Shown: piece after piece, positions 11,813 through 23,671 of the stretch
How the letters are laid out: each line of letters begins with the position of its first letter
Position numbering within the stretch: position 1 is the first letter of the stretch
Source: Dasypus novemcinctus
Taxonomy: Eukaryota; Chordata; Mammalia; Cingulata; Dasypodidae
Reading direction: 5' to 3'
DNA length: 64,000 nt
Assembly: GCF_030445035.2 (NCBI RefSeq)
Contig: NC_080698.1
Location: 27,435,294 to 27,499,293 of the forward strand
Notes under the pieces: generated by a model
Told to the model about the DNA's origin: nothing
What the model saw: only the letters and a program-made list of their open reading frames with translations
The model's database searches: none
Translations under genes and position numbers: made by a program

Positions 11813-12246
11813 TTTAAATATTTATTTATCCCCCCTCCCATGCCCCTGGCCTCATTGTTTGCTCTCTGTGTCCATTTGCTGTGCATTCTTCTGTATGTGC
11901 TTGTCTTCTCTTTAGGCAGCACCAGAAACTGCTCCTGAGACCTTCCAGAGTGGGAGAGAGGTGCTCAATCTCTTGAGCCACCTCAGCAACCTGGTCTGCT
12001 GCATCTTTTATTGTCTCTCCTCTGTCTCTTTTTGTTGTGTCATCTTGCTATGCCAGCTCTCTGCTTGGGTCAGCACTCCTGTGTGGGCCAGCACTCCGCT
12101 TGGGCCAGCTTGCCGCATGAGTCAGCACTCAGTGTGGGCCAGCACTCTGTGTGGGCCAGCTTGCATTCACCAGGAGGCCCCAGGAATCGAACTCTGGACC
12201 TCCCATATGGTAGACTGGAACCCAATCACTTGAGCCATTGCTTCCC
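11813..12246 (-). mobile_element. DAS-type SINE, diverged and rearranged
   Basis: Antisense copy with a T-rich tail at the left and the head 'gccattgcttccc' at the right. The middle differs from standard copies. At 11918-11990 it contains an extra tRNA-like piece ('cttgagccacctcagc'). The body is replaced by four or five short tandem 'gtgtgggccagcactc' units at 12070-12165. Confidence 0.7.
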
Positions 12247-12640
12247 TGTAAACTATCTTTAGTGCTTAAGGCAAACAATGTCACAGCCCCACCCAGCCTG
12301 GAATTGTGTACCCCTCCAATGCAGCAGACCAAATTTGCTGGCCAAAATCTAAAGCAGCTGTAGGCTGTGTCCCTCTCTCTCCCCTCTTCATGCGGAGGAG
12401 AACCTCTGCAACTCTCTAAGTATGCAGTCACTGCAGTCCATAGCTGCAGTAGTCTACAAACTGCTATCTGCTCCATCGGTGGGGGAAGGGTGTCTACTGC
12501 TGCTTTTGCAGCTCTACTCATGGGATTTTCAGTCAGCTGAGACTCCTTTCCTTCTCCCTTCTCTCTTCTGGGTGGTGTCTCGCCTTCCCCTGGTGTCCTG
12601 AGCCCAAGAGCAGCGGTCTAGACAGTCTCTGGCACTCCTC

Positions 12641-14895
12641 TCCACAATGTATATTTTAAAAACATATTTCTCAACTTAATTTTAAATCTTGATAAAAAAT
12701 TCTGTCCCAATTTTCTTGTGCACCTAAACTTTTTTTTAGAGTACTATTTTAGTTGTTGAGGAGAAATAGAATTGAAAAAAGAAAGGTAGTTTAATAGATC
12801 ATTTATTATTGTTATTGATCAATTGTTGAAACAGTTTTTCAAGACAGAAGTGGTTCTCTCATGGATTAAAAATCCATTATATGCACCTTAAAGTAAGTAC
12901 CCTGTGAATAGTTGTGCAAGTACAATAATCTCTGAGTACTTGCTAAGTGTAAGTTATATATTGCAGGGGAGGGATTTTATCGTTAAAATACTAGAGGAAA
13001 AGGATTTCTGAAGGATTAGTCAAAACTGTAGACTCATTTATTGGAAATTTTTTTTAAACATTCTTTCCCAATATTTACTAATGTAAAAATCTAGGTTCTT
13101 CTTTGTTCTTCCCATCTCATTTCTGTGAGTACCCTATAGTCTCACCCATCATTGTAATGACATTTAAAGAGAGATGATTATCTGCTTTTACGAAATAGAC
13201 CATTCTTGCCAACTGGGTTATGGTAGAACTGATTTCTCATTTCCCTGGTGGGATTCTGCTGTGTTTCCAAGAGAGTCTGTTTCTTTTTTGAACAGAAATC
13301 ATGGCAGGACCATGGCAGTAAACCCTAGAAGAGGCTGGGGATCAGGCAGATTAGGAGAGGGATTGCTATGCTCTTTCTGTGGGCTGTTTTGCCAGAAACA
13401 CATATTGCAAATTGGAATCCTTTGTTTCCCAACTGTTAAGAATATGGAAGTTTTCTGAAAATTTCAGTTGCATTACAAATCCTCTGGTATATCTAGGCCA
13501 CCAGGAATCCTGGGGGCCTTTCAAAAGTTCTTAGTTCCCACCAGGTTTGTTATGGCACTGAAGACGTAACTGCTCCAGAGTCTCCTTCGTTTCCTTCCTC
13601 TCTTCTTCCCTTTATTCCAACAAATGTCTGCTGAGCCCATGCTATATGTCAGGTACTGGGTATGCCGGGCTGAACATGACAGACATTGTCCCCATCTTCA
13701 TGGATTTTTACAGTCAGGTACTGGAAACATGTTAAATGAGCAGGCAAATAGGGAATTACAAATTGTGCTAATTCCTTGGGGAGGAAATGGTGGGAGTGGG
13801 GTGGTGTGAAGGAGAAGAGGGACTGTGAGGAAGCCACATTAAGTTGAGTTCTCAGTGTAGGGTGGGTAAAAAGAAATGTGGGGTGCATGTCAGGCGTGTT
13901 CGAAAGCCCTGAGCCTGGAGGTGCGAGTGAGTCTGGCTGACCTGAGGGACCAAAAAGCCGAGTGGGCTAAACCTTCTTTAGCAAAGGAAGGTGACTGGCA
14001 GCCTACGAAGTTGAAGCAATAGTCAGGGGCCAGACCACTAAGGCAAAATGATAAGGTAACAATAATAAAATGTCTGTTGAGAAACAAAATATACAAAGGG
14101 AACAAAACTAAAAATGAACAGAGGACATGGACCTATATCTGAGTGTCAAATTATGCCACAGATCGTAACATTTTCTTTTGTAATTATTTGGGGGAGTGGT
14201 GGCCATTTTGCAATGTCAGCAATGTTAAACCTGAGAAGGGATAAAACAAAGGTGTAGGCTTGCCTTTTTCAAGGGGTTCTTGGAACTCTAAGGGCGTTCG
14301 CTTGGGGACAGATCAAGAAGATTAATGTTCAGCCTGTAGCATTAAACACAACTTGTTCATTTAGTACACATGCTGGTAGCACAGAAGAATAAAAGGTTGT
14401 GTCCTTTTGAATAGAAGACTGCTGTTTGCTTGACAGAAGGTAATAAATAAAAAGACCACAGAGCCACAGAGCTTATTTAGAAGGTTTGCAATGAAGAAGG
14501 TAAAAAATGGCCAACGAGCCTGAGAGAGGCACATAGTGATGAGGGAACTAGTGAATGGAAATTCAAAGAATTGCCTGTCATTGTTTTAAACTCTTTCCAT
14601 ATCAGTGAATCACCTGGGCTCCTGTGGCATATAATGGAGCTCTTCACTTATTGCCTTCTCCCTCTCTCCTTCCTTTCGGCAGCTCTGACTTATGATGCAA
14701 AATGTCATTGAAAGGGCAAGGGAGCGCTTTGATTTTTGTTGATTAAAGAATGTTCTGTGTCAGTCTTTTTGTGAGACTGACTGAGAAATATTCCATCTTT
14801 GAGATGAAAAATATGAAGGAGTTCCACTTCCTATAAAGAAAAAGTGTCATTTAAATCTTGACCATAGACATGACATGATTTTGTTCTTTTCTTAC
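12641..14895. other. Intergenic, mostly unrecognised, with an L2-like fragment
   Basis: No gene found. 13625-13760 ('catgctatatgtcaggtact', then 'ccccatcttcatgga') resembles an ancient mammalian L2 in antisense. The rest shows no recognisable family or coding frame. Confidence 0.4.
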
Positions 14896-15046
14896 AGTTC
14901 CTCCCTCCTTCCCTCCATCCATTGATCCATCCATCCATTTCTGTTCTTCCTTATTTCCTTCTTCCTTTATTCCCTTCCCTTCCCTTCTTTTCCCATCTCT
15001 TCCTTTCCTTCCTTTCTTCCCTCCCTCCCTTCTTTCCTAGAGAGAA
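14896..15046. repeat. Pyrimidine-rich simple repeat (CCTT/CCAT)n
   Basis: Degenerate tetranucleotide tract of 'ttcc', 'ccat' and 'ccct' units on the plus strand, about 150 bp, almost purine-free for long stretches. Confidence 0.9.
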
Positions 15047-15539
15047 GAAGGAATATGACTAAAGGATATTATCATTGGGATTCTCAAAGAACACTACAAT
15101 GACTTTCCTTTGAGTTTTAATATTTGCTTTTCAGAAATAAGTCCAAGCTTAAATTATAATACCTAACTCACAGGGTGGCAGTCTGAATAAAGTGAGAAAT
15201 CCTAGAGGGAAATGGTCAGTAAGCTACGTTCAGCCTGATATAAAGTGGTTGCAGTTTCTCTTACTCATGGTGAGGTGTCTAGAGGAAAACAGAATTGGGG
15301 ATATGGAGTCAGGAGAAGATTTTTATGGCTTTTTCAGCAATTAGGTTATGAGTTTCAAAGGTCTAAACCAAGGCTTTTGCAGAAGGGAAGGAAAGCAGAG
15401 GAATGCCTCTGAAGGGTCATGCAATGGTTTTGGCACTGAGGATAAGTAAGAAGTTGGACAAAGGCAGGATTCCTAACCTAAGAGACTGCACACATAGAAC
15501 GAAATTGGGAGGGAAAGATGTCTATAAAGAAGAAAATTT

Positions 15540-15962
15540 GGGAAGCGGATTGGGCTCAATGGATAGAGCATCTGCCTACCACATGGGAGGTCCAGGGTTC
15601 AAACCCAGGGCCTCCTGACCCGTGTGATGAACTGGCCCATGTGCAGTGCTGATATGTGCAAGGAGTGCCGTGCCATGCAGGGGTGTCCCCCGTGTAGGGA
15701 AGCCCCACGTGTAAGGAGTGCGCCCCGTAAGGAGAGCCACCCAGAGTGAAAGAAAGTGCAGCCTGCCCAGGAGTGGCGCTGCACACACGGAGAGCTGATG
15801 CAGCAAGATGACACAAGAAAAAGAGACACAGATTCCTGGTGCCGCTGACAAGAATATAAGCGGACACAGAAGAACATACAGCAAATGAACACAGAGAGCA
15901 GACAACTGGGGGCGGGGAAGAGAAGGGGAGAGAAATATATAAAAAATAAATCTTTAAAAAAG
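15540..15962 (+). mobile_element. DAS-type SINE, full length with target duplication
   Basis: Sense copy. Head 'gggaagcggattgggctc', A-box region near 15551, B-box 'ggttcaaaccc' at 15596-15606, body, and tail 'aaataaatctttaaaaaa'. It is flanked by 'aaagaagaaaattt' (15527-15540) and 'aaagaagaaaacttt' (15963-15977), a near-identical target-site duplication as made by L1 machinery. Confidence 0.9.
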
Positions 15963-15977
15963 AAAGAAGAAAACTTT

Positions 15978-16885
15978 ATGGACACATAATAGGTGCTTAG
16001 TACTTTCTGACGGAATTAATTAATTTGAAAAATAAGAAAAACTCTCATTTGGGCTTAGCCAGAAGACTGTGGTTTTAATGCTGGGCATTTCTGTGTAAAT
16101 TTTCTGCAATGGGAAGAGCACAAACTCATTTATGTTTTCCCCATTCTCTCCTGTGCTGCAAAGAGTAATACAACTTGAGCTGCCCTTGAACATAAGAACA
16201 GTCAGTGGCTGAGAAAAATCATTTGCTGTTGTCATATCTGTCAGGTCAGTGTCAAAAGGGTGACCTACAATTATCCACTGCCACTTCAACAGAGGGGAGC
16301 AATTACAGCAAGGGCACTTGTGTGTCAGATTTCAGTGTGACAGGCTTGCTGGCCCTGTGGGGGAGGGGAGGGGCAAATGCACAAGGCAGAGGTTTTAGAA
16401 TAATTTCTACGTCTGAAAGAGTGAACATCTTTGACAGACAATGAGTAACATTTCATCCTGCTTTTTTTCTCTAAATGCGAAACCTAGTCAGAGCTTCATC
16501 TTGGATCAAATATTTGAACAAAACCCAATTATGAAAATAATTGCTTTACTCTTTGTAAAGACCAGGCAGGTTTATTTCAATTTGCTCATGAAAAAAGGTT
16601 AAGAAATTAAGCAGTATCATGTGAGTGGCTGCCAGCTAGAGACAGGTTAATAACAAAAGATTTATATGATGATGACCATCAGCCGTGATTATTCCTTAGT
16701 AATTATTCCTTAGAAATGGTTAGAAATGCACAAAGAGAACAGAAAGATAATTTTTAATATTCCCTTTTCAGTGTAACATTTTTTGGGTGTGATCTATGTA
16801 TCTTTAAAAAAGCAGTTAAATTTAAAAAATTCAAAAAAATTTTTAAAAATATTCCCAGAGATAACCAATCACATTGATTTTTTTC
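15978..16885. other. Intergenic, nothing recognised
   Basis: No coding frame of note and no repeat family I can name. Confidence 0.4.
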
Positions 16886-17467
16886 AGGTCATTTATACAT
16901 TCTCTGTTGCCTCTAAGATGGCCCAATGATTCCCACCTTCCCGGAGTTATCCCTTCTCTCTGAGTGTTGGCTGGACTTAGCGACTTGCTTCTAATGAACA
17001 GAAGATGACAAAAGTGATGGCATGTCACCTCCAAGATTAGACAACGAAAGACTGTGGCTTCCATCTTGAGTTCTCTCTCTCTCTGTGTTATTATTTCTTA
17101 CTCAGTTGCTTGCTTTCAGGGAAGCTAAGTACCATGTTGCAACTATGGAGAGGCCCATGTGGCAAAGAACTGAGGGAGACCTTCAGTCAACAGAAAATGA
17201 AAACTTGAACTCCTTAGTCCAACATCCTGTGAGGAGCCAGATCCTGCCTCAACCCATGTGCGTGGGCTTAGAAGTGGATCCTCCCCCACTTGAGCCTTCA
17301 GATGCGCCTGCAGTCCTGGCTGACAGCATGACAGCAGTGTCATGAGAGACTGTGTGCCACAGGGGCTCAGCCAGGCTGTGCCTGGATTGCTGACCCACAG
17401 AATGTTTGTTGTTTTAGGCTGCTAAGTTTTGGGGTAGTTTGTTATACAGCAATATATAACTAATACA
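16886..17467 (+). mobile_element. Ancient MaLR-like (MLT1-type) repeat
   Basis: Sense copy. It contains 'ggagaggcccatgtggcaa', 'acttgagccttcagatg', and ends 'gctgctaagttttggggtag', then 'caatatataactaatac'. This 3' end recurs at 25550-25660. I recognise it as a widespread mammalian LTR-like repeat; the subfamily is uncertain. Confidence 0.55.
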
Positions 17468-17794
17468 TACATGTTTATAAAAAATGGATTATGTTATCTT
17501 CTATCAGTCAGACTTAGCAGTAAAAGGAAGGGACCCAGCTGGGATTTTGAAGAAAAGTCTAGGCAGTGTTAAGAAGGGGCAGCCAGATCTCACAACAGTG
17601 GGGAGCCATTATCGTCTCTAAACCTGAAGGAGAAAGATAAGGAAAGGGTGTCACCAGAGGCCAAGAGAGGTGGATCCGGAGAGGGAAGGCTGCCATGCAG
17701 GGAGAATGGATCTCCCAGGGCATATGGGGAAAAACCAGCACTGCATATACTCCTGTGCAACTCTTGTCTTAACACCTTTCTGTATCAATACAGA

Positions 17795-18003
17795 TTTTTT
17801 TACAACAGGGATTTGTACCCTTTTTTGTTCCACGGACCCCTTTGCCAGTCAGGTGAAAACCATGGAATTCTTACTAAGTCCACACTAAACTATGCATTAT
17901 TTAAGAAGTATATCACACCTGTACCAACACATCCCCACAAGAGTAATGTTTTTTAAAAAATTTCAATTCAAGCTCACAGACCCCTTGTTGAGAACCCCTG
18001 TTC
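17795..18003. mobile_element. Ancient hAT-like MITE
   Basis: It begins 'caacagggatttgtaccctt' with 'ccacggacccctttgcca' and ends 'agaccccttgttgagaacccctg'. The ends are imperfect inverted repeats (cagggrttnt), and the 'ttgttccacggaccc' core is a known type of old mammalian non-autonomous DNA transposon. Confidence 0.5.
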
Positions 18004-18528
18004 TACAGCATAGTTTTCAGTAGTTACGTAGTATGGATACTATAAGAAAATCATCTTGATTACACACTGATAAACAGTTTGGGATGTATAAAATTCCTTT
18101 GCTATGATAAATGGTGAAATGCACTCCTTATAGTCATATTTCTATCGATTTTCTTAAATAGTTCCTTAAAGTACAATGCAAAAAGTAGAATAGTTGAGTG
18201 TAAAGGACATTTTTTAGGGTTTTGAGTCATTTTCACATATTTCTTGTTGGAAAAGTTGTTCTGAGTCTCCCTCTAGAATTCATCTTTGCCAATTTCATAA
18301 AAATATGCTTTATTTTAATTTTCATTTCGGGCATAACTAATGCATTTAAAAATATTTTTCTCATGTTCACTAGCTACTTGTATTTTTTCTTTTTTGACCT
18401 TTTCTTACTTTAAAAATGTTATTAGTTTTTTTTCTTTTTTACTTAGAAGAGCTATTTACACATTGAGGATTCCCCATTATCATATATATTGTGAACTTCT
18501 TCACAGTTTTTTTCTTTGTAAATTCATT
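18004..18528. other. Intergenic AT-rich, nothing recognised
   Basis: AT-rich with T-runs. No gene or named repeat. Confidence 0.4.
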
Positions 18529-18549
18529 TATATTGCCTTTGTGGGTTTT
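18529..18549. repeat. Target-site duplication of the CS pseudogene, 3' side
   Basis: 'tatattgcctttg' (18529-18541) followed by 'tgggtttt'. It matches 'tatattgcctttggatttt' at 21371-21389 apart from a 2-base indel. On the minus strand the duplication begins AAAA after TT, the preferred L1 endonuclease cut. Confidence 0.85.
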
Positions 18550-21370
18550 TTTTTTTGTTGTTGTTGTCAATAAAATCATTTATTTTGTATTTTACACAGA
18601 ACAACCTGAAGTCAGCAACATGACTTGACAGTTACCCAGGGGGTTACAGACAGTGTGTCCATCTCAACAGTGTGGTTTTGGGGATTGGGGACCCACACAA
18701 ACACAGGCAGGAGTTGTAAGGGAGGAAGGGGCACAGTAGGAGAGTATTTTCTGTCCTTTCTCAAAGAAAAGGCTACAGGGGTATTTTCATGTAGCAGGGG
18801 GTGAGGAGGGAAGCTGCCTATTTTTAATGCCGTCAGTCCCAGGACTAAAATATTCAATAAGGACCATGAACAATCTCAAATCACTGCCCTGTTCAAAAAA
18901 GAGGTGACGGTACCTCTGGGGCCAGAACATGAAGATGTCAATCTGGTCATTCCCAAGTCTCTGTTCTATGCCCTATAGCCTATTAAAAAGAAAGAAGGAG
19001 GGAGGGAGGGATGGAGAAAAAAAGGTTAGAGGGTAGGGGCTTGTTCTCTGAGAAAGACCACAGACCAGACAGTGGTTTATAAACCTGCTGACAAAAGGAC
19101 TCTAGAAGGGACCAAGAGAGGAAGGTCCAGAGCACCTTCAGCCTGAGGCACAGCAGGTGGAGGAATTGAAAGGAGGTGAGTACTAAAGCAGTCAGGAAGA
19201 GAACCCAGACCCTAACTTGAATGGGACAATTTTAAAAAGGGAATTAAAAATCAAACCCTGGGTGCCAGACCTGACAGTTGCCATGGCATATGGCAGCTAC
19301 GCTCACCTGGTCGTGTTAACAACGCCAAAGCCACATCCAGCTAACCAACAGGTCCTGGCTGGGAGGTGTTTTATCTGCATAGGAGAGGGCAATGGGGTTT
19401 AGGACAACATGAATCCTACGGCAAGAAAAGGAGTAGAGTCCTGGTTGGCTGGCCGAATGAGGACTGGACAGTGTAGAAGAACTAAAGGCTCCAAAGTGAC
19501 CAAAAGTTCTCTGTAACCAGCTTTGAGCCAGGGAAAAGAGGAGTTAGATTCTCACTCTAGAGATGGTGGGTGCCAGGACCCAACACATATCACATGCATT
19601 AGTCTTGGTCATCTCACAGTTGATGGACAATTCATACCAGGAAGGGATGAGAAGGGAGCTGGTTCAGGGTGAGGGAGTCACTTTTCATCTTTTAAAGTCT
19701 TAATTTATATTTTAACCTCAAACTTATCAGTGCCTCAGGTACAATTTATCTTTAGTTTTTAAAGGCCCCCTGAACAAAAGACAGAAGTGTAATTTTTTTT
19801 TAAGTTTCTTCACTTTCTGGTAGTCAGTTCCCACCCAATCTCCAGTTTTACCCTGACTTAGAGTCCACAAACTTCATCAGACCATCTGTGCTCATGGACT
19901 TGGATCTCTCTAGAGGAAAGCCTAGGGCTCAGCTCCAGGTGAGCTATGCCAGAACCCCCAGTGCCCATGAAACTCCAAACAGGACTGTGTAGTAATTCAT
20001 CTCTGTCATGCCATAGTACTGGCGCACCACTCCACTGTGAGCATCTACCCTGGGTCAAGGATTCTTGACTTTGCCCTGCTCTGAGAGGACACTAGGCACA
20101 ATCATGTACAAGTGAGCAAAAATGAGGTCATTAGGCAGGTGTTTCAGAGCAAACTCTCGCTGACGGACATGTCGTGGGTCAGTCTTTCTCAGTACTGCAT
20201 GGCCATAGCCTAGGACAACCCATTCCGAGTTGAGTGTGTTCCAGATGTAATCTCGTAATTCTCATCTGAGACATCTTTGCCACCTTCCTTCTGTAATTGT
20301 GCCAGCCAGACAAGCAGTTCTTGCCTTTCCAGTTCATGTAGGGGCTCTGCCAGCCCATTCATGGCTACTGCCAAGGCTAGGTAGGTGTCTGAAAGGGCAC
20401 TGCCCACCAAGTGGCTGCTATGGGCACTTAGGTTGCCGCTGTCCTGGTCACTGTGGGTGATGAGGTACATGGGCATGAGCTTGGTGAACTGAGCACCAGG
20501 AGAGCCTACTGTGTTGGTGAAATTGTGGGACCAGTCCAGCTTAGTGTCAATGGCCCCAATCGACTGCTGCCTTCTTGGTAGAGGTTCCGGTAGATCTTTG
20601 CTGCAATACAAGATAGCTCTGCACTCAGATGCATATGGTCTTCACAAATCAACTCCCAGCACTTGGTTCAGTGGACACCCTCTGCATGCTCGGGCAAAGT
20701 TACGTTCACTGTTGAGGGCAGTAGTGGCTGCTCTGACCTGAGACATGGGGTGTAGAATGGTGGGAAAGTTGTCCAGCATGGTTACCACATGGGAAGGCAG
20801 GGCTGCCCTCTTCGCCTACTCTTTTAAGATCCAAGATACCTGTTTCTCTGTAGCCAAAATAAGCTCTCCGGCAGGGATTCTGCCCTGCCCTTGGCTTCGG
20901 GAAGCAGTACTGGCATTCAGGGATACTGTAGCCTTGGAAACGGATGCCCTCATCAGGATCAAGAACTGATGTTTCCTATACCAATCCCTTCCTGCCTCTC
21001 ATGCCCCATACATCATGGCCTCAGTGATTTGGCCCCCTACCGTCTTGCCATGTTGCTGCCTGAAGGTCTTAATTCTGGTCTGTTCCTTAGGTATCAGGTC
21101 AGCCAATATGTTTTTCAAATTCGTGGAGGAAGCACCGGCATGCCAGGCAGCAAGAACAAGTCAGGATGTATTCTTGGCTCCAAAGAGCCGAGTGGCCCCA
21201 GTGAATAGCGCTGCTCGGGGACCTCGCGGGTAGGGAGGGAGGGGAGAGCTGCGGCAGGAACCCTTGTCGCTGCAGGTGCACCAGAGGCTGTGCTGATGGG
21301 GGCAAGGTTGAAAGGAGGCAGCTAAGGGAAAGGGTAGCCAGCCCTTGGCGGCGACCAGCCCAGGGTACTC
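18550..21370 (-). pseudogene. CS: Processed pseudogene of citrate synthase (full mRNA copy)
   Basis: Intronless minus-strand copy of mitochondrial citrate synthase mRNA. The live enzyme condenses acetyl-CoA with oxaloacetate in the TCA cycle. The 5' UTR-like part is about 21212-21370. The coding remnant runs from about 21210 to the stop at 19848-19850, and the 3' UTR from 19847 to a poly-A remnant at about 18550-18567, with AATAAA just before it. Recognisable protein blocks include [12 protein letters not shown] near the N-terminus, [29 protein letters not shown] and [18 protein letters not shown] (20210-20611), and the C-terminus KSMSTDGLMKFVDSKSG. The start codon is not evident. An in-frame TGA lies in the transit-peptide region, a 1-base deletion after VSDEN shifts the frame, further stops occur at the former NPWP and LAQL positions, and a few codons are deleted. 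The insertion is flanked by target duplications. Confidence 0.93.
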
Positions 21371-21389
21371 TATATTGCCTTTGGATTTT
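21371..21389. repeat. Target-site duplication of the CS pseudogene, 5' side
   Basis: 'tatattgcctttggatttt', the partner of 18529-18549. Confidence 0.85.
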
Positions 21390-22119
21390 AAGATTTTTAA
21401 ACATTTTATGTAATAATAGTAAAATCTAAAACGTTGTTGTTGATTTCATGCATAAAATCCGTTTCTTTATCTAATGAAAATGAAGTGTTTACCTTTTTCT
21501 TCTTGTATTTTAAGTTTAATTATGCCCATTAAAATTTTTTTAATCCTTGGAATTGCTTTTGGAAGTATAAAATGGGGGATCAAACATTATCTGTTTCTAA
21601 CTGGTTAACTGACTGTCCCCATACCGTATCTTGAAAGAGTCATATTTTTTTTCATTCATTTGAAATGGAAACATAAAGCCACAGGACAAATATCTCATTG
21701 ACCTATAACTTAAAGTAAAACTGGCCTTTAAAACAGAACTTTTAACTTTTTCGACTGCTTTCTTTCCCATTATATATATCTACTATATACTCTTTGCAAA
21801 TGGATTAAAATATTCCCAAGGATATTTTAAGTGACAATTATTCTATTATCTTATTTTTCAATAAAGATAAGTAACAAGATCTTGGAGCTTGGGCCTGGGC
21901 CTGGTCGAAGATAATGTCCTTGTGTTTTCCCTAAGCTAGCCCTAATTTGGCTTTTGCATTATGTCTTTGGCCTTTTGCTAATTTTTATAAATACTAATAA
22001 GATCAAGTGCTCATTTAAAAGTAAACTCGGCTTACAGTGGAAAACCTAAATGAGGTAGACAATATTATCACCATACTCACACTTGTATAATGCAAATCAG
22101 TGTTTAGTTCATTTCTTAT
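21390..22119. other. Intergenic AT-rich, nothing recognised
   Basis: No gene seen. Possibly decayed L1 sequence. Confidence 0.35.
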
Positions 22120-22760
22120 ATCTTTAACTTTTTATTTTGAAATAATTTCAAACATACAGGATAATTGCAAAAATAATACAAACTCCATACAGAGAACTCC
22201 TACATATATCCCAACCATATACCCACTCATCAACTTTTTTTTTTTTTAATTTTTTTATTTTTTATTGACTTTGTAATAATATTACATTAAAAATATATAT
22301 GTGAGGTCCCATTCAACCCCACCCCCCCACCCCCCCCTCTCCCCCCCCCCCAACAACACTCGTTCCCATCATCATGACACATCCATTGGATTTGGTAAGT
22401 ACATCTTTGGGCACCTCTGCACCTCATCTCATCAACTTTTAATGCTGTGCCAGATTTGCATATCAGTTTATCCCTCCCTCCCTCCATCCATCTACCTCTT
22501 TTCTAAATATTTGAGAATAGGTTGTATATAGCATGCTCATTGAACATTTACTATTTCCATGTACTTTTTTAAGAACAAGGATATTCATTTACAAAACCAC
22601 TTTAAGTACAGTTATCAAGTTCAAGATACTTAACATTGATATAAAGATTACAGTTTATATTCCAGTTTTTTTTACATGTCCCAGTAAAATTCTTTTGGGC
22701 ATTTTCTCCTCCATTAGTAAATACAGTCCAGGATTATGTGTTTAATGTTATTGTCTCTTT
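22120..22760 (-). mobile_element. LINE-1 3' region, antisense, split by a younger L1 end
   Basis: 'actttttattttgaaataat', 'ccatacagagaactcctaca', then after the insertion 'catcaacttttaatgctgtg' and 'agtaaaattcttttgggc' read as antisense L1-like 3' sequence. Family assignment is tentative. Confidence 0.45.
22236..22428 (-). mobile_element. Young, strongly 5'-truncated LINE-1 3' end
   Basis: A T-tract at 22218-22230 is followed by 'ttattgactttgtaataata', a C-rich run (about 22318-22351) and 'cattggatttggtaagtaca'. It is flanked by 'ctcatcaactttt' on both sides (about 22206-22218 and 22429-22441), a target-site duplication. Only about 190 bp of the 3' UTR was copied. Confidence 0.7.
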
Positions 22761-22826
22761 AATCTCTTTCTTTAATCTCTTTAATCTCTCTCTTTCTCTC
22801 TCTAATTGTTCATTAGCTATACTTTT

Positions 22827-23236
22827 TTTTAAGGTTTTTTTATTTTTTATTTATTTCTCTCCCCTTCCCACCCCATTGTCTGCTCTCTGTGTCCATTCGC
22901 TATGTGTTCTTCTGTGTCTGCTTGCATTCTTGTCAGCAGCACAGGGAATCTATGTCTCCTTTTGTTGCGTCATCTTGCTGCATCAGCTTCCCATGTGTGT
23001 GGTGCCACTTCTGGGCAGGCTGAGCTTTTTTCATGCGGGGCGGCTCTCCTTACAGGGTGTACCCCTTGTGTGTGAGGCTACCCTATGCAGAGGACACCCC
23101 TGCATGGCATGGCACTCCTTACGTGCGGCAGCACTGCGCGTGGGCCAACTCACGGGTCAGTAGACCCTGGGTTTGAATCCTGGACCTCCCATGTAGTAGG
23201 TGGATGCTCTATCAGTTGAGTCAAATCTGCTTCCCA
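22827..23236 (-). mobile_element. DAS-type SINE, first head type
   Basis: Antisense full-length copy from the T-rich tail to the head 'ttgagtcaaatctgcttccc'. It stands directly next to the copy at 23250. Confidence 0.85.
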
Positions 23237-23249
23237 TTTTCTATACTTC

Positions 23250-23671
23250 TTTTTTTAAAGATTTATTTATTTCTCTCCCCTTCCCTCCCCCCCCCCAGTT
23301 GTCTGCTCTCTGTGTCCATTCGCTGTGTGCTCTTCTGTGACAGCTTCTATCCTTATCAGCGGCATGGGAATCTGTGTTTCTTTTTCTTGCATCATCTTGT
23401 TGTGTCAGCTCTCTGTGTATGCGGTGCCATTCGTGGGTTCCTGGGCAGGCTGCACTTTCTTTCATGCTGGGGTGGCTCTCCTTATGGGGCGCACTCCTTG
23501 TGTGTGGGGCTCCCCTATGCGGGGGACACCCCTGCGTGGCACAGCACTCCTTGTGTGCATCAGCACTGCGCATGGGCCAGCTCCACACGGGTCAAGGAAG
23601 TCCGGGGTTTGAACTGCAGACCTCCCATGTGGTAGGCAGACGCCCTATTCATTGGGCCAAGTCCGCTTCCC
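23250..23671 (-). mobile_element. DAS-type SINE, second head type
   Basis: Antisense full-length copy from 'tttaaagatttatttatttc' to the head 'ttgggccaagtccgcttccc'. With the neighbour at 22827 it forms a tandem pair of the two head types in the same orientation, an A-tail integration hot spot. Confidence 0.85.

Larger units (their letters stand above)
10961..12640 (-). mobile_element. LINE-1 ORF1 N-terminal region and 5' UTR
   Basis: Continuation of the L1 at 7163-9052. Antisense ORF1 sequence (to about 11300) is followed by a 5' UTR-like GC-richer segment sharing 'ctggccagcagatagtgat' (11560) with the 5' UTR of the first L1 (2776). It contains a TATC microsatellite and a SINE. Confidence 0.6.

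Noticed and set aside
15596-15606. tRNA genes suggested by B-box-like sequences at many places
   Set aside because: Each lies in a SINE head; the cloverleaf is decayed and followed by the SINE body, so none is a functional tRNA gene.
20210-20611. 133-codon frame strongly like citrate synthase, considered as a live gene
   Set aside because: It is one uninterrupted part of an intronless copy with a frameshift at its end, stops elsewhere, no start codon and a poly-A tail with target duplications.
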